From assembly GCA_027886175.1 (NCBI GenBank), contig JAJNNQ010000024.1, forward strand, positions 7,672,001-7,736,000: DNA of 64,000 nucleotides. Direction: 5' to 3'. The position numbers were made by a program, and so were the translations under genes. Numbering within the stretch: position 1 is the first letter of the stretch; every line of letters starts with the position of its first letter. Source of the stretch: Phylloscopus collybita (taxonomy: Eukaryota > Chordata > Aves > Passeriformes > Phylloscopidae). The notes below the pieces were generated by a model, which worked only from the letters and a program-made list of their open reading frames with translations, searched no databases and was not told where the DNA came from. Positions 23,980-34,600 of this stretch are shown piece by piece.

Positions 23980-25446
23980 TCCATTTTTTAATCATCTTGA
24001 CCTTGGGCTTTTCAGATTAACCATGTCTGGTGAATGGTACAAAGCCTCATTTAGTCCTTTCCCCACGAAAGAAAGCATTTATTTATTAGGGTTCTTTTAT
24101 ACGTGAGGCCATTTTCATTGTTATGCTTGGTGTGTGTTGCAGTGCCTCCAATCCACCAGTGGCATTTTCTCCCATTAATAAGTAAATATTAATGATTGGA
24201 TGGCTTTAATTAGGGCAAATGGTGTTTATTTCTCTTTTCAGAGCTGCAAGTAGAAGGTATATGTTGAAATTACATTAATTATGTATTGCTCATAGACATG
24301 GAGTGTTTTGTATAATCAATTAAGGCATGGGAAAAATTATGTCATTTATGATTACATCTGGGGTGGAAGATATGTATAAATAATGAATGTTATAGGAATG
24401 TTGTCAGTGATTCGCTCTATTTCTGAATATTAATACTCTGAAGATTAATTTTCAAGTATTTACTACACCTTTAAAGGGTGTAAGAGCAAATGCTTCCAAA
24501 ATAAGCTATTGAACATAAAAAAACAAAACTGCAAACAAATCTCTGCACTGAAATATTGAGAAATGCATACATTTGTGTGCAATTCTTATCTGATAATGTG
24601 TTTCACAGTACAGATATCTTACTTAGAGTGCAAAATCAAATAATATTTCAATCCTTTATTAAAAACAAAATGCTTACTATATCATTAAGTCTGCCAGATT
24701 CGTATAAAAACTCCCACAATTCAGCAGATTTTGTGTTAAAATTGAATTGGCAAAATGGAGCCCTGAATAAATTAATCTGCATAACCTTGTCTGTGCCTTA
24801 GCTGTGTGTATGATCTATGACTGCTGTGTTAAAAAGAAAAAAAATCACGATGTCATCTAAATAGTCAGGCTCTGATCCTGAAAAGACCTATGACTATGCT
24901 TAATTTTAGCAACATGAGGGTCCCAATGGCCCTTTAGTTGCCTAATGAAGTGCTCAAAAATAAGCAAGCATGCGTAATAATCTTTGTTAGGAACTGGGCG
25001 TAAGGAAGTCATAAAAAAGACAGTCATGTCCAAGAGAGTTAAACATCTTTTCAAATTGCTATAACAGAAAGGGTAAATTTAGCAGAAAACAAATTACAGC
25101 CATGATTAGGGAATGGCTGCAGACTTAATTAGCTCATTTTTAAAGTGTGTATATATATCAGAAAACAATTTCAATGCCGTATTACAAAAGAAAATATGAA
25201 TACAGGATGAAATTAGCCAGAGAATGTGCTCTTTTAAAGTGTTTTTAGGGTTTTAAATCAAGGAGGGACACGTTCCATAAATTGTAGTCATTTCTGCAAG
25301 GAACACTTGTGTAACAAAAAATGTTATAAACTACTTGGGAAACTTATACTGGATGCATGACAAATTTTGTAAGTGATTTGTAAGTAAATCTGTTAATTAT
25401 TCTGTGTAGAAATTATTCTAAAAAATGCAATGTTTATGAAACTTTA
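23980..25446. other. Unique AT-rich DNA, candidate conserved noncoding block
   Basis: No gene is supported. The part at about 24090-24420 is notable for many ATTA/TAAT cores without repetition: 'cattaataag', 'aatgattggatggctttaat', 'acattaattatg', 'aatcaattaagg' and 'gatta'. Reading it as a developmental enhancer is inference only. Confidence 0.55.
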
Positions 25447-25450
25447 CTGC
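25447..25450. repeat. Possible 4-bp target duplication, left copy (CTGC)
   Basis: CTGC precedes the TG of the 519-bp LTR and occurs again at 25970-25973 directly after its CA. Four bases could match by chance. Confidence 0.5.
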
Positions 25451-25969
25451 TGTGGTTTGTTCTGTTGCTCCCTCATTACAATAATCTTCCCTAGGGAGAT
25501 CCTCCCATTGAATTGTCAGCTTCCCCAAGCCCCTAGCTTTGTTCCTGACGGTTCTATGCCAATCCTCTAAGTATGCCTCCCACCTCTCTTGTTGTACTTG
25601 CCCCTTATTCCAGAACGTTCCGTGATCCTTGATGGGTGATTGGCCGTGACAAGTTGTACCCTCCCCTGATGTCTCCTCATAGGGCCCCACAATGTCTGTC
25701 AGACCCCGGACCCTCCCACACCCTCTCCTCACTGGCCGTGTACTTGTCCCCGCCTGTGAGCCACCCCTGTTTAAAAGCCTGTGCTCATTCCTGCTTGCTG
25801 TCTTTGGCTGTTGTATGCCCAGTTGTTAGTTTCTCTCCTGAGGAATAAACCCCTCTTGGATTTACAGCCTGCAGACCCTCCTCTCATCCTTTCCCTCTGC
25901 CTGGAGAGCGTTCCCTGCTGTGGGCAGTGCCAGCAACTGGGCTGGACTGGGCTGTGGGATAGCTGGGCA
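25451..25969 (+). mobile_element. Solo LTR, about 519 bp, plus orientation
   Basis: This is a GC- and CpG-richer island in AT-rich DNA with LTR architecture. It begins TGTGGTTTG and ends CTGGGCA. A TATA-like TTTAAAAG lies at 25770-25777, followed about 70 bases later by AATAAA at 25844-25849, then about 120 bases to the end. Inferred U3, R and U5 therefore fall in normal order. The 4-bp CTGC on both sides would suit gammaretrovirus-like (class I) elements, which duplicate 4-5 bases. No internal sequence is left. Open frames of up to 104 codons within it are not viral genes. The retained CpG dinucleotides suggest a fairly recent insertion. The exact ends depend on the short flank match. Confidence 0.75.
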
Positions 25970-25973
25970 CTGC
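25970..25973. repeat. Possible 4-bp target duplication, right copy (CTGC)
   Basis: This matches 25447-25450 and lies directly after the terminal CA of the LTR. Confidence 0.5.
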
Positions 25974-28530
25974 CTCACTGTGCCATGTGTATCAGTTTGT
26001 CCTTTGTCCTGTATGATTTTCCTGATTAATTAATATACCCTTTGCACTTCCTATGCGGATGAAATTAAAATCTTGTGAGTAGACTACAAAGGAAAGCATG
26101 AACTTCTAATCAAGGTGATTTATTTGCAGTTGTACTTAATTGTGGAAGATTTATATAAGCTATGGAAAGGGTGAAAACAGTACCTTTATTGCTTTTAAAG
26201 TGGCTTTTCTGTGACCTACTCTGCTGCGTTTGTGTTTATACACAGAATTTAGGTGCCCCAGCTGTGGTGGTGGCAGTCAGAGTGTAACAGTGTCTGGGAG
26301 CTGTGGCAGGAAACTGCACAGCCTGGCCTTTCCTTATGTATGTATGGATGCAAATGTTCTTGGCAAAAGGGGTGGAAGAAACCTTTCTATTGTGGCCATG
26401 CTGAAGCAAGTGGGCATCATCAAGTGTCCTCCTGAAGGTTTTCTTGTCTTACATTTCTCTCTCTGCTCAAAACAACCCAAAACCAACCAACCATGTCTCG
26501 TTATGCTGTAACCCTGCTGCAAATTAAGGGGCAGATGGAAATAGTACAGGTCCTGGTTTGTCTTGTTAGCAGACGAACACTGTCCCAGTTGAACAGGGAC
26601 AAAACCAAAGTGGTTATCTCCTTTGCAGTCTGGGAGGGCAGCATCCTGAGCCTGCTTAAGAATGAACCATCTGTCTGGAAATGCCACCTTCTGGGAAGGC
26701 CCTGTTCATAGATGTTTTTAACTTCTACCCAGCTAATTAAGTGGCCAAACCCAAACTGTCTAAATTGGATTATTTTTAGCACTTAAATACCATGATGATA
26801 CAGCTATGCCACAGACAATCATTAGAACTAATCTGAAATGTAATTTTTAGAAAAAATCAACTTCTGTTACATGTAGAAGAAAGAATATTATAGCAATATG
26901 ATTTAAAGGATAAGGTATTTTAAATATAAACTCATGTAATACAGGCTGAAAAACATTCAAACCTCTAGGCTGTGTTTATTTGTGTCTATCATGCAATGAC
27001 TATAGGGAAAAGGTGGGTCAGATTTGGGGGGAGGAGAGAGAGAGAGAGGTTCCAGATATCCACAGGGTGTGTATGAGCAGTTTCTTTCCTTTCCCACTTG
27101 TTTGCTACAGTGGGAATGTTTGTCCAGATGTTTTAACCAGGATGCACTAACCAACCCTTTGCTCTACCAGGGCTGGAATTAGTGCCTTCTTGTCACAAGT
27201 GCCTCCCATTTGTTCTTATCTCAAGTTCCCTCTGTGGTGGCTTGGCTTATGACAAGTTCCTTCTGTGGCCTTGGCAGTGTTTGTGAGACAGGCAACTCTG
27301 CTTTTCTATCTATTTTTACACCTTAACTTGAATTTTCTCTTGGTATTGCCCAAATTTTGAGTTTCTTAAGACCTTCTCCTTTAAAAAAAGGGTAGAACAT
27401 TCGAACCATTGCTCTATAGTAAATTTAGGAGATGCCTTCTATTCAGAGCCAAACCCATCTGATAGTTGTTTAAAGCAGCATCAATACACAGTGCTTCATT
27501 TACTGTTCTGATACAAAATTGTTCTCAGTGCTGAGTCTGCCTGATGAATGGAGGCAGGCAACTATTTCTACCCTCACAATCTTCTTACAGCGTAAATATA
27601 AACCAAATGCAGCCTATATGCACATCACTTAATATTTCAGTTCATCTAACAGTAAAACAGTAAGTAATTTCTGCATGCATTTACCTGTTCTGGTTTTCTT
27701 TAAGTTTGTTCTCGTGTTCTTGTCTTCTACTTTGTAATTATCTATTCTGTGCAGATGCTCTGCAAGTCATGAACACGCTTTCCATCTGCATAAGCCTTCA
27801 TTTCCAAGAGCAAACTACTCCCAAGACTAGTTCTGATCAATTGATGGATTGATAATTGGTTTGCTGGTCTGTGCCTTCCAAAACGTGTGTTGCCAAGGTT
27901 CTTTTTGCAGTAGCTGTTTTCTCTAATAAAGGGAAAGGTTATAGAGTAGACCATACACAAATATTGCTCTATTTTTCTGTAGCATTCTTGCTACTGCTGC
28001 AGCTGTTCACCTTCCCGCTTGAACTTTACAACAGCTTTAATAGTACCAGCCTTCATCCCTTTGGAGTCACTAACTTAAGAAAAAGGAGTGATAGTGACTT
28101 ATTTGGATGACTTCTCTTATCACAAATGTCAGGTGATGGGACTAAGAAAGTGGCACTGGAGATATATAGGAATTTAGCTAATATTGTGTAATTATACTGT
28201 AAGTTTGGAGTGACTGCAAAGTTTTGTTGGGCTCCATTCTCATCCCTTCTGACTCCAATCACAGCAGTATCCTAGCCTGGAGCATTTACCACAATGCAAG
28301 TAGTGAAGTTATTAATTCAAAGTTCACAGAACTTGATAACAGGAGTCCCCTAATCAGAGCTGACTATAATAGCTAATTCTGAAAAGGAAAATGCTGCAAA
28401 GTGAGAAACGTGTGACCCTTTCTTTTGCTAACTACAAAACAATAGAGGGAAATTGTGCTGTAATTTCTTAACACTGTTTTACTGGGATGGGGAGAATACA
28501 TGCACAGAAACACGTGTATTTTTAGTGAGG
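25974..28530. other. Unique noncoding DNA
   Basis: No gene is supported. The section 26220-26720 is less AT-rich and has overlapping open frames of 72-117 codons on both strands, none with a recognisable domain or splice context. A GA-rich run occurs near 27030-27050. I see no transposable-element family. Confidence 0.6.
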
Positions 28531-28535
28531 TTAAA

Positions 28536-28561
28536 ATTCATATGTCTGCATACATATGAAT
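28536..28561. repeat. Inverted repeat, 10-bp arms, 6-base loop
   Basis: ATTCATATGT (28536-28545) pairs perfectly with ACATATGAAT (28552-28561) around the loop CTGCAT. It could form a hairpin or bind a dimeric factor. An 18-bp palindrome follows 53 bases later. Confidence 0.9.
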
Positions 28562-28613
28562 CATTTGATTAAGATTCTCTCTAAACACAGAATAAAAAAA
28601 TGTTTCTAGCGTG

Positions 28614-28631
28614 AGGAATTTGCAAATTCCT
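28614..28631. repeat. Perfect 18-bp palindrome
   Basis: AGGAATTTGCAAATTCCT is its own reverse complement. It contains an octamer-like ATTTGCAAAT core, which is the reverse-symmetric form of the POU-factor motif ATTTGCAT with one change. It is followed at once by TTTGCATATGGAA. Confidence 0.92.
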
Positions 28632-31600
28632 TTTGCATATGGAATTTTTCAGACAGCCTCTGATTAATTCTGTTGGCACCTGGTCTTTTGTATGTTTTTG
28701 TGCCCTTTGCATGTTTTTGTTTGTTTACCTTAACACTTTTTAATTATTTGTTCCTTAGCATTTTGAGTATTTGTATCACATTTATAATGTCTAGTGACTA
28801 AAGCTAGAGAGCCAAAGAGGAAAAAACTGCTGTGGGTCTCTAGTGAGTTCTACAAAAAATTTACTTGTAAATATTTTTTTGGTGTTAGAGTGATCTCTTT
28901 TGTCATCTCCATGAAAACTTGTATGAAGTTCACATTTTAATGCAATGTTTGTATCTTGAGTAATTACTAGAGAAGGCTGCTTTTTGTTGGCTTTTTTGGT
29001 TTTTTTTTTTTCTCCTCTTTTTGCTACAGTCAGCAGACATTTTAAATTTTCATATAGCATGTTAACTGCTTGAGCTGATTAGTACGAAATTTGGCTGCAT
29101 TAATGAGCAAGATGAAAAAAGAATGCAAAGTGAGTTTTATTTCTTGAAGTTATAATCCTTTCCTACTGTAGATGTTCTGATGCTCTTTCATTTGAAAGAA
29201 ATCAATAACCATTGGAATGTGAATTTAACAGAGGCAAATCCCATTTAATGACAATCTTCTTTTGAGTTAATGTTTTTGTTTTCAATAAAGAGCAAGTTGA
29301 CATAGACTTGACTTCAATATAAGGGAAGTCAATGGGCATGACTTCAATAAAAAGCTGGTAGACGTGGGCTTGATATATGATGCTTTGTATGAAAATCTAG
29401 GTTTCTGTGTGCCCACCAAAAATTAGAACACTGGTCTGGAATATAGGAAGTAAAGATTTGAGTCGTGCTGAACTGATCCAAAATAGTGGGGTGGATACAG
29501 ATTCCTCTGAATTATTCATAGAAACTGGATCTGAATCTCTTGCAGGACAAGTCAGTCCTTTAAATCATAGGCTGGACAAGTCTGTCTTTTCTTCTGATTC
29601 TCAGACCTTGTAATAAAGGTACTAAAACCTTGTTGGTTTTAGTAAATGCCAAAAGTTGGAATATTTTGGACCAGGTAGAATGGCTGGTTTCAAAATAACA
29701 CGAGGAGATGTTTTCATAGTTTTCCCAGTGCTTAAATGACCCTTATGTGAGGACACCTTTTGAGCTTACAGCAATCAGTTGAGCTGATTAAGAGCCTCTG
29801 AGGGAAACACATGACTTTGCTAGAACTGGCTCATGTGCAGCTCAACCTGCCATTTCTGTCTCAAAGAACAGGCATATGGACTAGCAGTGTGGTTTCCTTT
29901 CACGATGCCCAAATCAGAGGACAGATTTTTTTAGCTGTTAGGCAGAGATTCTATGTCATAGGCTTTGTACAAATGAAGGAGGTGGTATAAAAATGTATAG
30001 TTACCTAAGGGATGCTGCACAAATGGAATATCTATAATGGACTGGGCTGGAATTCATGTGGTATCTGCTGCACAAGAACCTGGCAGCCCTTGCAAAGTAG
30101 CTGCTAGTTTTGGTGTTAACTGAAGTACTCATTGATCAGTTGGATGGCTTTAATTTGAGGGATAAGCTAAGGAATACATTGATTGGCGAGGAGCTGTGCA
30201 AGGCCAATTAGTAAAAAGAAATTTTTCATTCCAGAAAACGAATGAAGGAGAAATTTTCCTGTCTTTTAATGTGTGAAATGGTCTTAGAGAAATGCCTCTG
30301 TTTTAATTTTCTTGATATCTGGGCAGTCAGGCCGTGTTTGTTCAAAAGCCCCACGTCCCATATTAGTAATTAATATTTATGCACGTGTGCATCATTCACT
30401 GCAGGAAGCAGTGCAATTCAGCAACTTCCATTTAATTAAATACTGAAGTCCTTCCTGGAAGTGCTGTGAATAATTTTGTGCTTGGTGTTGCACCAGTATG
30501 GACTGTATATTTAGCAGTGCTCCTGATCTGTATTCAGCTGCTGTTATTTAGGAGCTTTTGTTCACAAAAGAGGGATGTCAAGGGACAGAACCTCAGAGAT
30601 AAAGATCACAGAGATGTTCAGAAAGGGACAGCTTCTGGTAGTCATTCAGTGGGTACCAGGGAGAAGACAGCTCATTTTCCAATGGATTGGGATCAGAAAC
30701 TCAGTATTTGCTTTGCATCCAGGTGCTGGTGGGTCCCAAAGCAGCATGGTAGCCAGCATAATTAACCTGTGGATAATAAGGGAGGGGGAGCAGTGAAGAG
30801 CACAGAATAACTAATAATTCTGCTGCAATATGCAGCAGTTCTGATGTGCATCTAAGTTCTTCATTCATGGGAAGGAGAGAAATCAGTCAATGTTAAAAAT
30901 TAGTAATGAGCAAGTTTTAAAGGGGAAAAAAAATTTCTGTTTATGTGTTACCAGCAACATAAGCAACTACAAAATGAAAACAGTAGTCATAACAGAGAGT
31001 CAAGTCTTCCTTAATATAGCAAAAGCAACACTTTTTTTCGTGTGAATTTGTGTATGAATACTTTCCAGCCTGAGATTTGTTCAGTGAAGAAACCTGCAGG
31101 CAATTTTCAAATGTTGAAGACAGCAGAATTTTAAGACCTTTTCCTAGCTGAAGGCCTTGAGCAGATGTTTTCCATTCCATAACATGTCCATTTCCTGGCC
31201 TCCATCCTTTTCCCCGATTGTAGCAGTACTGGGTTGATCAATTAGGACTAAACTCCCCAAATGTTCATTCAATTATAAATTTCAGATTATTCACTCAGCT
31301 TTGAAAAGAACTCAACCTTCTCATGTGAGCTTCTGCTTATAGATAAATGGCTCTCAGTGTGAATAAGCAATGTGTGACTGTGAACCAGACGGTCAGCAAA
31401 TTCAAATGCTAGGGAGATGACCCTTTTGTAATGATTCCACCTACACTGAAAAACAAATTGATTTATGAAGAAGAATAAATTGGCTTAACAGTGGACATGA
31501 CATGAACAGCAAACTGGCATTATTTTTGCTATTGGTTTGAAATGACTGACACAATTAAATATCACTTACTTTTCCATCCCCTGCCAGAAACATTGTGTAA

Positions 31601-34600
31601 GAAATAGAAATAAATATAATCATAGTCTGGCAAATGAGCTGAAAGTTCTTTCCTCATTATGCTCTCAGCGTTATTTGGATCACAATGCATGCTTGCCATT
31701 TAACCACAGTTCAATTTCATATGCCTGCTGATTAATGCTAGATACATAAATGCACACACACCCCACTTGTCCACATCACGTCATTTATTTAAAATGTAAA
31801 ATGAGCTTTAATTTTGGCCTTATTGTATGAAGTCTATGTAACCTTGTCCACCTAACAGAAACATGGGATTTATTTTTCTCTTGGAGGAGAATCTGCTTTG
31901 TACCATTTATCAGTTCCAAGAAAAGGATAAACCAAATTGAAATAATTTTTCCCAAAGAGACATCTAGAGTACTCAAAATAGCAGGAGCAGTTGGCTAATA
32001 AAGCAAACTGGAGTTCAACTACTGCTGTGCTGTATTCCAGTGTTTTAATTTAATCTCACTAAAGACAATTTTATTTTAAGAGAACATGTTATATGGCAAA
32101 CACTGTCCTCATGACCCATGTGATTTTAATATAACAGAATACTCTGAGTTAAAACTACCCAACACTCATATAGTCAGCCAACTCCTGACTAAATTGATCC
32201 TTAAAGGAAAGTTGTCATGGTGTGTATCAGAAATTGAATCATTTAAACTTTACAGAAAAGGAGAATCAGTATTACTTCACTCTTAACAATTGCAGGTTTG
32301 CTTATTTAAGCTGCTTTTTTATTTATGAGTTTACACACTAACCAAAATTTTTTTAACATCATCTTTTTTCAGTTACTTCAGTGTGTTCTTTATGATTGGG
32401 AATCACTTTCTTCTCTGGTACCTAAACACAAATAAAATTTGATCTTCAGTTTGCATCATTGAAATAAAAATTGCTTTGACTTCTCTCTTTCGTATGAAAA
32501 TTATGCATTCCTTTATAGGATTGAGGTGGAGGGGTAATTTTAATTTTTTCCCCTTCACCACATCTAGAAGGGAGCAGTACACCTCTCTGCATAGTGGTGC
32601 CTCTGCCCTAACTTTCCTTTAATTTAAAGTCATTCAGAAGAACAAGGAGCTGCTGAACTGATGCCCAGGGATTTACTGCAGGTGAAGCCTGTGCAGGATG
32701 GAATTTCGTTCTCAGCCCTGGATTACAGCACTGAGGTGTTCACCTGCATCAAGGCAGGGCAGGAGGCAGAGGAGGGATCTCCTGGGGTCCAGAGGGTAGG
32801 GGGTATGTGTATTTTTGGGATCCTCAGGGCACCAAAAAGGAGGCCACATGTTAGTGACTCTACGCTGTCCTGTCCTACCCTGTACAGCACTCCATGGATA
32901 CTGTCTGAGAATTCTCAGATTTTAGGAGTGTTGGGGCAATTCTTTCAGTGTATAGGAATATCAGTAGGGACAAACAGCTCTCATGTAGCAAATTTAAAGT
33001 ATTTGCTGATCCTTCAAGAGATGCTTTTTCCCTGAATGTGTATTAATTTCTTAAGTCTGTGCAATATATCTTGCTCAGAATATAGAAAGTGTCTCCAGAC
33101 TTCCAATATATGTCATGTGATATGTGATTTCTTCTTAATTGAACAGTGAAGATATATGCTCATATTTTTGGCTACATAGCTCTACATATTCACCCCTAAC
33201 CTTTATCAAAGGATTCTTTAAACTTCACACCATTTGAAATACCTTGAGGCTCTTATTGAAATATTCTTTACATGTTGTGCCCATAAGTGCACTCTTGCTT
33301 TTAATGTGATCATAGGTTATCGAACCAGGGTGCCAGTCCTTTCCTATTTTTTTTCCCTTCTAGTTCAGCTCTTTATGTGTCTGTGGGTTACTTTTGCACC
33401 TTTTACTTTTAAAAAAAACAAACAACAAACAAACTTCCAGAACAGAGATAATTTTTGTCTTCATGTAATCACTGGATTAGCATTTTCTGTATTTTGTTAG
33501 ATTAAACAGGTTAACATACACGACCAGTCACATCAGCCTTCATCTGGGAAAGTGGGCAAATCTGAACAGATTTAGAAACATTTACTACCAGGATGTTCAG
33601 AGTCTTGAGCATTTTATTAAGGTTCTAACAAGCCTATCTAACAGGTTGAAAGGAGTAGAGTCTACAGCTATTGAGGTGCAAACTGAGACAGGGAAAACAT
33701 TCTTCAGTTAAAGAAAATATCTGCAACTAGGTAGGAGATTGAATTAGGAATTAGCTTTCAAACAACCCAAAAACCATTACATACATCAGTGTTTCTCCTA
33801 AAGTCTATGTAAGCAAGAAATCTTAATTGAATTTATGTTTTATTTTATTACTCTAATGAATGTATGAATGCCATACTCATGCAAAGATACAGCTCTGATG
33901 ACTGAGGATTTCCCTTCTAGTCAAATGATAGATCACTTACAGCACATTTTCTGGACTGTAATTTTTTGCAAATAATTTTTCACAAATAATTTTTCCTTTT
34001 TTTAGCCTTAATTCTATAGGTGCAAAGACTTTAAGATATGTTTGCTCTTTAGAGAAGATTTCTTTAGGAAAATTAAGACAGTAAAGCATCCTGCTTGAAA
34101 ATTCTACATATCCGATAGGGAAATTTAATGCAATCTTTAAATTCTTATAGACATGTTAGCCTTTTGCACAGTGCTGTTTGTAAAAAGCTTTTATCAATAT
34201 TTGGGGTTTTTTTTAGGGTACCTTCATTGACCTATTCTATTCATCTTCGTAATAGATGCAGAGGGAGATTACTTGTAGCTCGCATCTCATGAGACTTGTC
34301 TAGCTGCTTACTGACTGTAATTTGCTACATTTTGTGTTTTAAAACAGATGGGAATGAAAAATAAATGAACACCTCTGTCACAAAGTTCTTTTGATTTGTT
34401 ATCACAGTTGTTCTGGATGCCAAATCTGATAAGAATCCAAGCTTGGTCGAGACCAATATATAGCATATTGTGGATGCAGTTCCATGACATGTAATAATGA
34501 GTACAGTGGTTATGGTTAATATTTTATATCAAGAGACCCTGGTTGTCTCTTGCCTGGTATTCTCGCTACTGCAACCCTGCACTGGGAGATGGAGGAGAGA

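Noticed and set aside
24197..30155. Identical 16-mer TTGGATGGCTTTAATT at about 24.2 and 30.1 kb
   Set aside because: With 64 kb of AT-rich sequence a shared 16-mer is expected about once by chance, and the flanks do not align.
32661..33035. Open frame of 124 codons in a GC-richer part
   Set aside because: No domain or low-complexity-free motif is recognisable. It has no support beyond length, which is near chance for this amount of sequence.
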